A stretch of DNA of 64,000 nt from Methylophilus sp. 13 (lineage in GTDB: Bacteria > Pseudomonadota > Gammaproteobacteria > Burkholderiales > Methylophilaceae): NCBI RefSeq assembly GCF_015354335.1, contig NZ_JADKYR010000002.1, positions 1 through 64,000 of the forward strand, read 5' to 3'. Shown here piece by piece: positions 26,427-39,834 of the stretch. Each line of letters opens with the position of its first letter. Position 1 is the stretch's first letter. Below the pieces are notes generated by a model that was not told the DNA's origin, ran no database searches, and saw only the letters and a program-made list of their open reading frames with translations. Made by a program: the position numbers and the translations under genes.

Positions 26427-28688
26427 CTAAACCAACGCTTGTTGCAACCAATCATTAAATGCGTCTATTGGCATGGGTTTACCAAACAGGTAACCCTGGT
26501 AGCGGCGGCAACCATTGTTTAGCAACAGTTCCAGTTGTTCTGGGGTTTCAACCCCTTCGGCAATCACGCCGAGGTACATGCTCTGCGCCATGGCAATAAT
26601 GGTACGCACAATGGTGCGGTCATGACTATCGGTCACAATATCATTTACAAATGAGCGGTCTATCTTGAGTTGATACAGTGGCAATTTTTTAAGATATTGC
26701 AACGAAGAATAGCCGGTGCCAAAGTCGTCTAGGGAGAACTGGATGCCTGACTGGCTGAGCTCTGTCATGATGCGTACCGCATCGTCCACATTTTCCAAAA
26801 GCAGGCTTTCGGTTAACTCCAGACGCAAGGCATTAGGATTGATTTGATGTCGCTGTAAACAGGCTTTGACCATGGCGGTGAAATTGGCCTGACGGAACTG
26901 ACGCGCGCTGATATTCACCGACAAACTGAGTTCACGTGTTTTTTGTGCCCGTTGCCAAACGGCAATTTGTGCACATGCCCGGTCGAGTACCCACATGCCG
27001 ATTTCAACAATCAGGCCACTGCTCTCGGCCACCGCGATAAATTGCAGCGGTGAAATGAGGCCTTGCGTGGGGTGTTGCCAACGCAGCAAGACCTCTGCGC
27101 CAAACGGCCGGCCAGTGTGGTCCACTTGCACCTGATAATAAACCCGCAACTGTTGCTGGACGATGGCTTCGCGCAGCTCGGCTTCCAGGCGCGCTTGCGT
27201 CGCAATCTCGGTCTGCATGCCAGGCTCATACAGACAGGCATGGTTGCGGCCAGACTGCTTCGCTTTGTGCAAGGCGATGTCCGCGGCTTTCACATAGTCC
27301 GTTTCATCCATGTCTGTCCCGCTAAAACTGCACAAACCCATGCTGGCGGTCACCGGTAGCTTGAGTCCTGCCACGTTAAACGGCCGTTGCAGGGTTTTGT
27401 GCAATTTACGCTGCAAGGCCCAGACCTGTTGTACCGCCTTGTCTTTTTGAGTCGACAGCCCGGAAAGCAGAATCAGAAACTCATCGCCGCCCATACAGGC
27501 AATAAAATGCGGTTGTGCCGCCTTTTGCAGGCGCTGCGCCACTTGCTGCAACAGCGTATTGCCTGCATTGTGGCCATGGGCTTCATTCACCCATTTGAAA
27601 TGGTCGAGGTCGATATAAATGAGACCGCCATGTTGCTCTGCGGCGGATTGATGATGCAAGGCATGCAATACTTCATACATTTTTTTGCGGTTAGGCAAGC
27701 CGCTCACCGGCTCAAGATAGGCCAGGGTTTGCATCGACTGCTGTGACAAATGGCGATCCACGACGATGCTGACCAGTCTGGCCGCCTGCCCGATCAGGGA
27801 TTGCTCAGCGGCTGTAGGTAGTTGTACCTGACGCGAATACAAGGCAAACGCCCCGAGCACTTCCCCCGCAGCATTGAGAATAGGCTCTGCCCATCCACCC
27901 TGCACTCCCGAAGCCTGTGCTGCCGTTCGGTGGTACTGCCAGTAAGGATGGGTCATGACATTTTCAACCATCACGCGCTGGCGCGTGGCAATCGCGGTGG
28001 CAAGAGAGCCATTACCGGCCTCCAGCTTGAGTTGTTGCAAGGTTTGCAGTAGCGGGGCTGGCAAACTGGGCGCGATCACGGTTTGTACACGTTGCCCCAG
28101 ATCCTGCGTCAGCACGATGGCACAAAAGGTCTCGGGATGCAGCGCTTCGATCTCGCCAGCGATCCAGGCCAGGATGTGTTCGGTATCCTGTTCTTTAAGA
28201 ATCAGCTCCAGCATAGAAAACTTGAAGCGATCATAGTCTCGCACTCGTTGTTTTTCTTGCTGGTAAAGCAAGGCAGCTTGATGCAGCTGACTCACATCCC
28301 GCACCAGCAGCAAACAACGTGGCTCGTTTTGCCCATGCAAAAAATAATGCACTCGACACTCTAGCCACTGCACTCCCAGCTGGTCGCAGGCAATCTGTAT
28401 GCATTGTTGGGTGGTCTGATCAGTGGCGGGCGTTAACAGGGCTTTTATCAACGCATGACTTTCGGCGGGTAAGGCTTGCCAAAGGCCGTTGCTATTCAAG
28501 ACTTGATGCGCTGGTGTAGTCGCAGCTGGCCCTTGCGCTAACACAGACAAACAATCACCGGCGGCATTGGTCTCAACCGCCAGGTAATACTGGGCCGGAT
28601 CAAGCAAATCAGACCACTGTTCAAGAAGCACACACAGTGCAGGATTGGCCAATATTGAAGCACTTGGCTCAGAGATTACTGAAGACAT
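26427..28688 (-). CDS. GAF-GGDEF-EAL cyclic-di-GMP turnover protein
   Basis: 753 residues. The N-terminal PAS-like segment (about 15-145) is followed by a GAF domain (about 155-310). The GGDEF domain has an intact GGDEF at about residue 401. The EAL-type domain carries EVLLRW where EALLRW is usual, and keeps the metal site DDFGTGYSSL (about 651). Both enzyme activities look possible; EVL variants keep the catalytic glutamate. No membrane segment is seen. It lies convergent to motD, so a link to the swim/settle decision is plausible but inferred. Confidence 0.93.
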   Translation of the reverse strand: MSSVISEPSASILANPALCVLLEQWSDLLDPAQYYLAVETNAAGDCLSVLAQGPAATTPAHQVLNSNGLWQALPAESHALIKALLTPATDQTTQQCIQIACDQLGVQWLECRVHYFLHGQNEPRCLLLVRDVSQLHQAALLYQQEKQRVRDYDRFKFSMLELILKEQDTEHILAWIAGEIEALHPETFCAIVLTQDLGQRVQTVIAPSLPAPLLQTLQQLKLEAGNGSLATAIATRQRVMVENVMTHPYWQYHRTAAQASGVQGGWAEPILNAAGEVLGAFALYSRQVQLPTAAEQSLIGQAARLVSIVVDRHLSQQSMQTLAYLEPVSGLPNRKKMYEVLHALHHQSAAEQHGGLIYIDLDHFKWVNEAHGHNAGNTLLQQVAQRLQKAAQPHFIACMGGDEFLILLSGLSTQKDKAVQQVWALQRKLHKTLQRPFNVAGLKLPVTASMGLCSFSGTDMDETDYVKAADIALHKAKQSGRNHACLYEPGMQTEIATQARLEAELREAIVQQQLRVYYQVQVDHTGRPFGAEVLLRWQHPTQGLISPLQFIAVAESSGLIVEIGMWVLDRACAQIAVWQRAQKTRELSLSVNISARQFRQANFTAMVKACLQRHQINPNALRLELTESLLLENVDDAVRIMTELSQSGIQFSLDDFGTGYSSLQYLKKLPLYQLKIDRSFVNDIVTDSHDRTIVRTIIAMAQSMYLGVIAEGVETPEQLELLLNNGCRRYQGYLFGKPMPIDAFNDWLQQALV

Positions 28689-29019
28689 CGCAAACTTTCA
28701 CAACTGCAGTGCACAATCTCTGTCCCTCCAACGCAGGTAAATACGCTGGTCATGAGATGGCACACCCCCGAAGAATATTTTTAGAATAGCACTACCAATG
28801 GATGGCTGCGCATTATATTTACAATAATGTGTCCAAAAAGCAGTGCGATGTCAAGCACAGATACCTTAACACTTGTCTGGCTGCAAGCAAGTTCGCGGGT
28901 AGAAACAGTGCGCGACCATCCCCCTCCCCGGCCTCACTTTGGGGTAAATCCGGCGATTGGAGTTCGTCCCACGTAAGATGGCTTTGCATCATAAAAAATC
29001 AAAGAAAAATCGCCCAAAT
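28689..29019. other. Intergenic region with nothing recognised
   Basis: 331 bases between the GGDEF/EAL gene start and the msrQ stop. I see no convincing ORF with a ribosome site, no tRNA and no strong terminator. It must hold the promoter of the GGDEF/EAL gene, but I cannot mark it. Confidence 0.5.
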
Positions 29020-29634
29020 CTACTTTCTACTAAAGACAGGCAAACGCAAGAGCATGATCAAGCCAAACACCCCGCTGTAAATGATCGGTTCGGTCAGGTC
29101 TTTTTTGACCAGCCACCAGAAATGCAGCAAGGCCAAGACCGCAATCACATACACCAGTTGATGCAATGTTTTCCAGCGCTGTTTAAGGGCATGCATGGCT
29201 GCCTGGTTAGAAGTAGCCGCCAACGGCACAGTCAATAATAAAGCCAATGCCCCAACCAGCACATAGGGATGCTTGACGATATCTTTGACCATGTCCGACC
29301 AGTCGAACTGATAATCCAGCCAGACATAACTGGTCACATGCAAACTGGCATAGGCAAACATCCATAACCCTAACAGGCGCCGCACGGCGATCAACCAGCC
29401 TAGACGGGTGAGAGATTTAAGCGGTGTCACACTCAGTGACAGTAACAAAAATACCAGTGCCCACGTGCCGGTCGAACGCTCAATAAATTCAACCGGATTC
29501 GCCCCCAGGTCATTGGTAACCCCCAGATAGACCAGGCGCAGTATCGGCAGTAATGCGCCTAGCCAAACCAGCATCTTCACCGCCTTGATGCGGTCTTTCA
29601 CTGAAAGAGAAGGCCATGTGAATAAAGGACTCAT
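29020..29634 (-). CDS. msrQ: MsrQ, haem-binding membrane subunit of the periplasmic methionine sulfoxide reductase
   Basis: 204 residues with about six TM helices, as in YedZ/MsrQ. Conserved histidines in MFAYASLHVTSYVWLDY and RWKTLHQLVYVIAVLALLHF are candidate haem ligands. It passes electrons from the quinone pool to MsrP, encoded one base upstream on the same strand, in the typical two-gene operon. Confidence 0.93.
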   Translation of the reverse strand: MSPLFTWPSLSVKDRIKAVKMLVWLGALLPILRLVYLGVTNDLGANPVEFIERSTGTWALVFLLLSLSVTPLKSLTRLGWLIAVRRLLGLWMFAYASLHVTSYVWLDYQFDWSDMVKDIVKHPYVLVGALALLLTVPLAATSNQAAMHALKQRWKTLHQLVYVIAVLALLHFWWLVKKDLTEPIIYSGVFGLIMLLRLPVFSRK

Positions 29635-29635
29635 A

Positions 29636-30583
29636 TTAGAAATTTTTCTTCAAGTCCATGCCTGCATACAAGCTGGCGACTTCTTCATAACCATTAAACA
29701 GCTTGGTTTTCACGCGCCCGGCAAACAGTCCTGCGCCGATACGCTTCTCTGAGGACTGCGTCCAGCGTGGATGATCGACTTGCGGGTTTACGTTGGCGTA
29801 AAACCCGTATTCACGCGGACTCGCCCGCATCCAGGTTGTCGTTGGCATCTGCTCTACAAAGCGAATGGTAGAAATGGCTTTGGCCCCTTTAAACCCATAC
29901 TTCCATGGCACCACCAGACGCACTGGTGCACCGTTCTGATTTGGCAAGACCTTGCCATACAGTCCCACCGCCAGAATCGTCAGTGGTTGCATGGCCTCAT
30001 CCATACGCAACCCCTCCACATAGGGCCAGTCCAGTATCGGCATGCGCGCGCCAGGCATATGCCGGGGGTCGTTATACGACACAAATTCAATATACTTTGC
30101 ATTGCCGGTCGGTTGCGCCCAGTCAATCAGCGCCTTGAGTGGCAACCCTATCCATGGGATGACCATAGACCACCCCTCGACACAGCGCATACGATAAATC
30201 CGCTCTTCAAGCGGTGCCAGCTTCATCAGTTGCTCAATGCCTATGGTTTTCGCTTGCTTGACCGCACCTTCTATCTTGATGGTCCATGGCGTCGGCTTGA
30301 ACAGCACCGCCTCGCGCGCCGGGTCTTCTTTGCCGGTGCCAAACTCATAATAATTATTGTAATTGGTCACGTCCTGCAAAGCGGTGAGCGTCTCCTCCTT
30401 GCCATAGGCGGTTTTTTGAAACTCCAGCGTTTGCGCTGCCTGTGCCGTGGTTGGCAACCACAAACTGGCAGCGGCGATACCAGCAGCCTTGATCAAGGTC
30501 CGGCGTTGTTCAAACAGCGCTTGCGGCGTGATTTCTGAGGGTAAGATTCCGCTGGGGTTGCTGCGGTGAGGGTCAAATTGCAT
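29636..30583 (-). CDS. msrP: MsrP, periplasmic molybdopterin methionine sulfoxide reductase
   Basis: 315 residues. A twin-arginine signal ([20 protein letters not shown]) shows folded export through Tat. The sulfite-oxidase fold is marked by [16 protein letters not shown], whose cysteine ligates molybdenum. The ATG at 30583 has AGGAAA upstream; the reading frame continues to 30652 but the extra residues have no ribosome site and would bury the Tat signal. MsrPQ repairs oxidised methionines in envelope proteins. It is followed at once by msrQ. Confidence 0.95.
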   Translation of the reverse strand: MQFDPHRSNPSGILPSEITPQALFEQRRTLIKAAGIAAASLWLPTTAQAAQTLEFQKTAYGKEETLTALQDVTNYNNYYEFGTGKEDPAREAVLFKPTPWTIKIEGAVKQAKTIGIEQLMKLAPLEERIYRMRCVEGWSMVIPWIGLPLKALIDWAQPTGNAKYIEFVSYNDPRHMPGARMPILDWPYVEGLRMDEAMQPLTILAVGLYGKVLPNQNGAPVRLVVPWKYGFKGAKAISTIRFVEQMPTTTWMRASPREYGFYANVNPQVDHPRWTQSSEKRIGAGLFAGRVKTKLFNGYEEVASLYAGMDLKKNF

Positions 30584-30704
30584 GTTGTTTCCTGTGTGGT
30601 GACAATTGTATGTTTGTCGCGTATGACAGGAAAACCTTACAGGGGATTCCAAATAAAAATAAATCTTTAACTGCCAGGGAAGTTTGACAGGGCTAAATGC
30701 GTCA

Positions 30705-30730
30705 CTTGAGGCCCTTAACTGGGCCTCAAG
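30705..30730. terminator. Strong hairpin beyond the TPR protein gene
   Basis: Ten-base perfect stem 30705-30714 / 30721-30730 with a six-base loop, 31 bases past the stop of the minus-strand TPR gene. A clear T tract is missing on the minus strand, so it may be a terminator of low efficiency or an mRNA-stabilising hairpin. Confidence 0.45.
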
Positions 30731-30760
30731 CGCAAATCATCCAGTTTGATTGGGAATGCT

Positions 30761-31639
30761 TTACTTTGCCTGTGTCAACAAGGCGTCCAGTTCAGCATCT
30801 TTTAATTTGGCGGCAATGGTACGGGCTTGCTGTAGTAACTGTTGCGCAGCCGCGTGATCCCCTTGTGCTTTTTTTGAAGCGGCCCATTGAATGGCGGTCT
30901 TGGCTTCATAAAATTCGCCGCCATTTTCATGCGCATAGTCCATCAAGCGCTGGTAGGTTTTGTCTGCCCCGACAAAGTCTTTTTTATCGGTAAACAATTG
31001 CCCCAAAGTCAGGCTGGCTTCAGCATATTGGTCAGGGGTGCCTGATTTGCGCAGCATCAGGACACCTTTGAGCTGATATTCAATCGCTTTTTCAGCCTGT
31101 TTTAACTGCTGATAGGTCATGGCTTCGTGGATATAGCTATCCGCGCGCTCGTCGTCGTTCAAGGAGAGCTTTTCGCCGGCTTCAAATGATTTGAGCGCGT
31201 CAGCATACTGCTCCATTTCAAAATAGGCTTCGCCGATGAGGTTGTGGGCAACGCGGGCATAGCGGCGCATGTTTTGCTGCTCGCTAAATTTCAATGCTTG
31301 CTGATAACTCTCCAGCGCTGCGGCATGCACTTTGGCTTCCAGCTGCGCATTGCCCAACAACATATGCGCCGCAATCAGATCCAGCCCTTCCGGCTTGAGG
31401 CTGAGTGCCTGTTTAAAGCTCTGCTGGGCGGCGGTGTTATCCCCTAAACCCGATTGCGCGCGGCCTTTGCAAAGCCAAAATTCAGCCTGTTTTGCATGCT
31501 GCTCCGCAAGTTTGACGGCTTCAGCGTATTGATGTTTTTGGACGGCAGTATCGCAGGCATCTAATGCAGCATCCTTAGCCATTGATTCATTGATAATCAA
31601 TAGATTAACAGCCAAAATTAAAGTTAATTTTAAGTTCAT
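30761..31639 (-). CDS. Periplasmic TPR-repeat protein of unknown role
   Basis: 292 residues. A Sec signal peptide (MNLKLTLILAVNLLIINESMA) is followed by at least five TPR-like helical pairs, seen as repeated A-x-x-x-Y/F patterns: AVQKHQYAEAVKLAEQHA, AAQQSFKQALSLKPEGLDL, HAAALESYQQALKF, YADALKSFEAGEKL, KAIEYQLKGVL. It is likely a periplasmic scaffold for protein contacts. It starts two bases after the ligA stop and may be co-transcribed with zipA-ligA. No partner can be named. Confidence 0.75.
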   Translation of the reverse strand: MNLKLTLILAVNLLIINESMAKDAALDACDTAVQKHQYAEAVKLAEQHAKQAEFWLCKGRAQSGLGDNTAAQQSFKQALSLKPEGLDLIAAHMLLGNAQLEAKVHAAALESYQQALKFSEQQNMRRYARVAHNLIGEAYFEMEQYADALKSFEAGEKLSLNDDERADSYIHEAMTYQQLKQAEKAIEYQLKGVLMLRKSGTPDQYAEASLTLGQLFTDKKDFVGADKTYQRLMDYAHENGGEFYEAKTAIQWAASKKAQGDHAAAQQLLQQARTIAAKLKDAELDALLTQAK

Positions 31640-31641
31640 AT

Positions 31642-35162
<3,521 letters not shown>

Positions 35163-35214
35163 GTGACTTAACAATCCTTTATAACGCTTGCATTATGATA
35201 CAACAAAACTGGCG

Positions 35215-38200
35215 CTAAGCCGCATGCATGCGGATGGCCTCTTCGATATCCACATCGACAATCCGTGACACGCCCGACTCTTGCATGGTGACCCCAATTA
35301 GCTGTTCAGACATCTCCATGGTGATTTTGTTGTGAGAAACAAACAAGAATTGGGTTTTTTCTGACATCACGCGCACCAGTTGGCAGAAACGCTCGGTATT
35401 GCTGTCATCCAGCGGGGCATCCACCTCATCCATCAGGCAAAACGGTGCCGGATTTAACCTGAACAGCGCAAATACCAGCGCCATGGCCGTCAGCGCTTTT
35501 TCGCCCCCGGATAATAACTGGATGGTCGTGTTTTTTTTGCCTGGCGGTTGCGCAAAGACTTGCACGCCGGTATCCAGAATTTCATCACCCAACAGCACCA
35601 GCTTGGCATTGCCGCCATTAAACAAGGTATTAAATAATTCGCCAAAGTGACGGTTGGCTTCATCAAAGGTTGCACGCAGTTTTCCGCGGGTTTCGCGGTC
35701 TATTTTCTGGATCGCCTCTTCCAGCGTTTCGCTGGCGGTGAGCAGGTCTTGCAGTTGACTGTCCAGATACCCTTTACGCGCTTGCTCGCTGGCTAATTCT
35801 TCAATCGCAGCCAGATTGACCGCACCGAGTTGCTGGATCTGCTGTTGTAACCTTTGGGTCGTTTGCGCCAGTGTTTCGGCTTTGCTGTCATGATTTAGCC
35901 CTTGCTGAAGCAAGGCTTCATCCAGCCCCGTTTCAGACAAAGACTGCTGGCATTGCTCGACTTGCAGCTGACAGGCCTGCTGTTTAAGTCTTTGTTGCTC
36001 CACGGTGTCGCGCAAGGGATGCAATTGCTGCTCGATTTGCATGCGCTGACGCTCTTCTGTCTGCAAAACGGCTTCTTTCTGCGTCAGATCGTTACGCACA
36101 TGCGCCAGCGCCTGCTCACAAGTGTGCTGCATGTCCAAGGCCTGTGCCAAATGTGCCTTCAAGGTTTCCATAGCACTGACGGCCAGTGTTTGCTCGGTTT
36201 CTTGCAGGCGTAATTGCAAATGCTCACGCTCTTGGCTGAGCTGACTCAAGCGGTGCTGCAAATCATTGACAGCATTTTGCAACAAGGTTTGCTCGAATAC
36301 TTGTGACTGATGGGCTTTTTCAGCCTGCTGTACGCTGTCACGCGCATCAAAATAGGCTTGCTCTGCATGATGCTTGAGGGCCTGCGCTTCGCGCGCCGCC
36401 TGTTCCAGGCTGGCAAACTGCGCCTGATACTGCGCGATCCTGGCTTGTGCTTGCGAAAGCTCGTCATTGAGACTCTGCTGTCGCACTTGCAGCGCAGACA
36501 GGTCTTGTTGCAAGGCGGTTTGCCTGCGCGACGCGTTGTCATAGGCCTGCTGCAAGCTTGACTGTTGCATCTGCGCCTCATGCATGGCTGCAGTGTGTTG
36601 TTTGATCCGTGGATGTGCCTGTTGCTGTTGCAAGCGCAACTGTTGCAGCGCCTGTTCAATCAGTTGCACCTGCTGCTGGCTGTGATTAACCGCTGCTTGC
36701 GCGGCTTCCAAACCGGCCTGTAACTTGTCCAGTTGCTGCTGCCGTTCCAACACGCCTTGCATGGCATTCTGGCGGCCATGATAAACCACGCTATAGCGTT
36801 GATAGAGATCCCCTTGCTTGCTAAGCAGACTCACGCCTGCCGGGAGTTGCGATTGAAACTGGCCCACTTGGGCAACATCCTCAATCACGTAAATACCCAT
36901 GAGCCAGTGCTGCAAGGCACCAGCCATTTCCGACTGCTTGAGCGTGAGCAAACTATATAAGCTGGGTAATCCTTGCCAATGGTCTGGCAAGCTATCGCGT
37001 GCCGTTCCAGGCATGGCTATGGCTAAAGCGGCTTGCGGATGCGGTAATTTAGCCAAGGTCGGCAAAGAATCAGTGAGCAAGGCATTCAGTTTATAGCCCA
37101 GGACCGCTTCGAGCGCGGGCTGCCATGCGGCATCCACCTGTACCGCCTGCCACAAACGCGCCGCTGATTGCAAACCGCTTTGTTGCAACCAGGGCCCTAG
37201 TTGCTGGTCTTGCTTGAGGCTTTGCTGCAACTTTTGCAAAGACTGGATTTCGGCTTCAAGCTGGTTCAGCTGGCGTTGAGCCTGCTGCCAGTCTTGCCTG
37301 GCTTGCAGCAACCATTGCTGTTGCTGCTGTTCATCTATCCGCCATTGTTGTAGCTGCTGTTCTTCTTGCTGCAACTGAGCTTGCTGTTGCGCCTGCTGCT
37401 GCTTATACCCCTCCAAGGCCTGCATATCTGGCAAGGCCCAGGCTGATAGCTCACCTTGTAACTGTTGCAAGCGCTGGTTGGATTCCGAAAGATTGCGTTG
37501 CAAAAACTGTACGTTATTCTGCTCCAGTTGCATCTGCTGGCGGCATTGCTGCACGGCTTGCTGTGCTTCACTGGCGGCTTGCTGTATACCTTGCAACTGT
37601 AATGACTGTGCAGGCAAAGCCTGTTGCAAGGCTTGCAACTGCTGCGCTTGTTCGGTCAGCGTTTGTTGTGCGGAGGCGAGTGCCGTGGTTTTTTCGTCCA
37701 GTTGCTGTTGTAATTGCGCTTGCTGCTGGCTACCACGTTCAATCTGCCCCTGCAGCTGTTGCTGCTGTTGCAGCAGTCTTAAGCGGGCCTCTTCCGATTG
37801 CTTGACTTGTAAATCCAGATTGGAAACTTGCGCGTTGGCCTCGTAAAAGGCCGCCTGTGCCGTATGCAATTCGCCTGATGCGGCCTGATGCTGCTGTCGA
37901 GCCTGCTCCAAAACCAGCTCGCAACGCCTTAACGCCGCAACTTTCTCCTCCAGCGCATTCACTGCGTGCGCTACCGCTTGTGAAGCGGCCTCGTAAGCCA
38001 GCACAGCATCTCGCTTGCGCAACCACCACCATTGCGCCTCAGCCAGTTGGTACGCAGCTTGCAGTGACTGATATTTCTGCGTCACCACGGCTTGCGCCTC
38101 CAGCTTGAGAATCTGCTTGTTCATCTCGCGTGAAATATCTTCCACGCGCGCAAGATTCTCACGTGTATCACGCAGGCGTAGCTCTGTTTCACGCCTGCGC

Positions 38201-38724
38201 TCTTTATATTTGCTGATCCCTGCGGCTTCTTCGAGAAATACGCGCAGCTCTTCTGGCCGGGCTTCAACAATACGTGAAATCGTGTTTTGACCGATGATGG
38301 CGTAAGCACGCCCCCCAAGGCCGGTGCCCAAAAACAAATCTGCCACATCCCGACGGCGTACCGCAGTGTTATTAATATAGTAGCTTGAGCCCTTATCGCG
38401 CTCGATTACACGCTTGACCGAGATTTCGGCATATTGATTCCACTCGCCACTGGCACCACCCAGGCTGTTATCAAAAATGAGCTCGACACTGGCCCGCGAA
38501 ATAGGTTTGCGATGCGAAGATCCGTTAAAAATCACTGCATCCATGGCATCGGCGCGCATTTCCTTGGCGGAGGATTCGCCCAGCACCCAGCGGACCGACT
38601 CCATAACGTTAGACTTGCCACAGCCATTTGGCCCTACCACGCCCACACGCTGCCCATGCAGGTGGATGGTCGTTGGATCAACAAAAGACTTGAACCCCGC
38701 AAGTTTTAAATGTGTCAGACGCAA
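35215..38724 (-). CDS. smc: Chromosome segregation ATPase Smc
   Basis: 1169 residues, standard length. Head halves at both ends: Walker A GPNGCGKSNVMESVRWVLGE near residue 32, signature LSGGEKALTAMALVFALF and Walker B CLMDEVDAPLDD near the C-terminus. The middle is two coiled-coil arms around a hinge (about 520-640). The arms are strikingly glutamine-rich, with many QQQ runs. Smc compacts and segregates the chromosome with ScpAB, which is not in the window. It lies 52 bases upstream of zipA. Confidence 0.97.
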   Translation of the reverse strand: MRLTHLKLAGFKSFVDPTTIHLHGQRVGVVGPNGCGKSNVMESVRWVLGESSAKEMRADAMDAVIFNGSSHRKPISRASVELIFDNSLGGASGEWNQYAEISVKRVIERDKGSSYYINNTAVRRRDVADLFLGTGLGGRAYAIIGQNTISRIVEARPEELRVFLEEAAGISKYKERRRETELRLRDTRENLARVEDISREMNKQILKLEAQAVVTQKYQSLQAAYQLAEAQWWWLRKRDAVLAYEAASQAVAHAVNALEEKVAALRRCELVLEQARQQHQAASGELHTAQAAFYEANAQVSNLDLQVKQSEEARLRLLQQQQQLQGQIERGSQQQAQLQQQLDEKTTALASAQQTLTEQAQQLQALQQALPAQSLQLQGIQQAASEAQQAVQQCRQQMQLEQNNVQFLQRNLSESNQRLQQLQGELSAWALPDMQALEGYKQQQAQQQAQLQQEEQQLQQWRIDEQQQQQWLLQARQDWQQAQRQLNQLEAEIQSLQKLQQSLKQDQQLGPWLQQSGLQSAARLWQAVQVDAAWQPALEAVLGYKLNALLTDSLPTLAKLPHPQAALAIAMPGTARDSLPDHWQGLPSLYSLLTLKQSEMAGALQHWLMGIYVIEDVAQVGQFQSQLPAGVSLLSKQGDLYQRYSVVYHGRQNAMQGVLERQQQLDKLQAGLEAAQAAVNHSQQQVQLIEQALQQLRLQQQQAHPRIKQHTAAMHEAQMQQSSLQQAYDNASRRQTALQQDLSALQVRQQSLNDELSQAQARIAQYQAQFASLEQAAREAQALKHHAEQAYFDARDSVQQAEKAHQSQVFEQTLLQNAVNDLQHRLSQLSQEREHLQLRLQETEQTLAVSAMETLKAHLAQALDMQHTCEQALAHVRNDLTQKEAVLQTEERQRMQIEQQLHPLRDTVEQQRLKQQACQLQVEQCQQSLSETGLDEALLQQGLNHDSKAETLAQTTQRLQQQIQQLGAVNLAAIEELASEQARKGYLDSQLQDLLTASETLEEAIQKIDRETRGKLRATFDEANRHFGELFNTLFNGGNAKLVLLGDEILDTGVQVFAQPPGKKNTTIQLLSGGEKALTAMALVFALFRLNPAPFCLMDEVDAPLDDSNTERFCQLVRVMSEKTQFLFVSHNKITMEMSEQLIGVTMQESGVSRIVDVDIEEAIRMHAA

Positions 38725-38768
38725 AGTAAGTAAACTGCTTATAAGAATTTGAGTGGTCGCTTAAGCGT

Positions 38769-38774
38769 TATAAT
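38769..38774 (+). promoter_or_regulatory. -10 element of the queF promoter
   Basis: A perfect TATAAT lies 20 bases before the queF ATG at 38795. No good -35 is visible at the ideal spacing. Transcription would start near 38781, giving a very short leader. Confidence 0.5.
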
Positions 38775-38794
38775 ACCCATTTTTAAGACGAAAC

Positions 38795-39250
38795 ATGCGC
38801 ACAATGAACGAACATTTACTTGGTGGGAAACCCACTGCACAACCGACTAAAACACTGGAAACCTTTGAAAATCCCAATTCGCAGAGAGACTTCCATATCC
38901 ATATGGAAATTCCAGAGTTTACCTGCCTGTGTCCAAAAACCGGTCAACCTGACTTTGCGGTGATTTATCTGGACTATATTCCCAACAAATTATGTGTTGA
39001 GCTCAAGAGCCTTAAACTTTACATGTGGTCATTCCGCGATGAGGGCTGCTTCCATGAAGCGGTCACCAATCAGATTCTGGATGATCTAGTCTCTGCCATA
39101 GACCCGAAATTTATGCGCGTAACCGCCAAGTTTTATGTCCGTGGTGGCATTTTCACCAATGTGGTGGCCGAACATCGTGCCCCAGGCTGGCAGCCACAAC
39201 CTTTTGTCGAGCTCTCTCAGTTTTCTGCGCAAAGTAATATACGCGGATAA
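38795..39250 (+). CDS. queF: NADPH-dependent preQ0 reductase QueF (short type)
   Basis: 151 residues, the short unimodular QueF. Catalytic cysteine in [14 protein letters not shown]; the family motif for NADPH binding is seen as [16 protein letters not shown]; the glutamate of CFHE follows. It reduces 7-cyano-7-deazaguanine to preQ1, a step of queuosine synthesis. ATG 38795 is used; a second ATG at 38804 is possible. queD lies 1.6 kb downstream, and tRNA-Asp(GTC), a queuosine substrate, is at 59024. Confidence 0.96.
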   Translation: MRTMNEHLLGGKPTAQPTKTLETFENPNSQRDFHIHMEIPEFTCLCPKTGQPDFAVIYLDYIPNKLCVELKSLKLYMWSFRDEGCFHEAVTNQILDDLVSAIDPKFMRVTAKFYVRGGIFTNVVAEHRAPGWQPQPFVELSQFSAQSNIRG

Positions 39251-39273
39251 GCCATTTGACCATGCAGAAAAAC

Positions 39274-39299
39274 AAAAGCCCGGCAATGCCGGGTTTTTT
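39274..39299 (+). terminator. Rho-independent terminator after queF
   Basis: Stem CCCGGC / GCCGGG (39279-39284 / 39288-39293) with a three-base loop, followed by a run of six T on the plus strand. Confidence 0.85.
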
Positions 39300-39412
39300 A
39301 CTGCGTAACCTGTACGCAGCTTTACACCATAGCCTTAAAGAAACTTAAGCTTTAATAAGCAGGTGATTTAAATAAATATGAAATTTAAAGCTAGAAATCA
39401 CTGAGTGATTTT

Positions 39413-39488
39413 TGGCGTCCCCACGGGGATTCGAACCCCGGTCGCCTCCGTGAAAGGGAGGTGTCCTAGGCCTCTAGACGATGGGGAC
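39413..39488 (-). tRNA. tRNA-Glu (anticodon TTC)
   Basis: 76 bases including an encoded CCA. Cloverleaf: acceptor GTCCCCA/TGGGGAC, D-arm, anticodon loop TTTCACG giving TTC, and T-arm with GGTTCGAATCC. Confidence 0.96.
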
Positions 39489-39576
39489 CTAAGAAATTTA
39501 ACAACCCGTGCATTATACCAGTTTTTCAAATAATTAAAATATTTATTTTTTAAAAAATTCAATATTTTCAATCACT

Positions 39577-39652
<76 letters not shown>

Positions 39653-39834
39653 AAATCTCTGGTATTGCAGTTCTTTGTTTTGCAGTGCAATTCAAAGAAG
39701 GCGCCATATTAATGATGCCCAGATATCTTGTCAACGACTTTGATAAGAAAACATGAAAAAAACTTTATATCGTTTTGTTTTATGAGGCCCTGCCTTGTGT
39801 TGCACAGAGCCTGCCGTGAAAAAACTTGAGAAAC

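Noticed and set aside
28802-29080. Plus-strand ORF of 92 codons between the GGDEF/EAL gene and msrQ
   Set aside because: It overlaps the msrQ 3' end, lacks a ribosome site and reads as random sequence.
37335-37846. Cys-rich and Gln-rich ORFs opposite and beside smc
   Set aside because: Shadows of the CAG/CAA-rich smc coding strand; no independent support.
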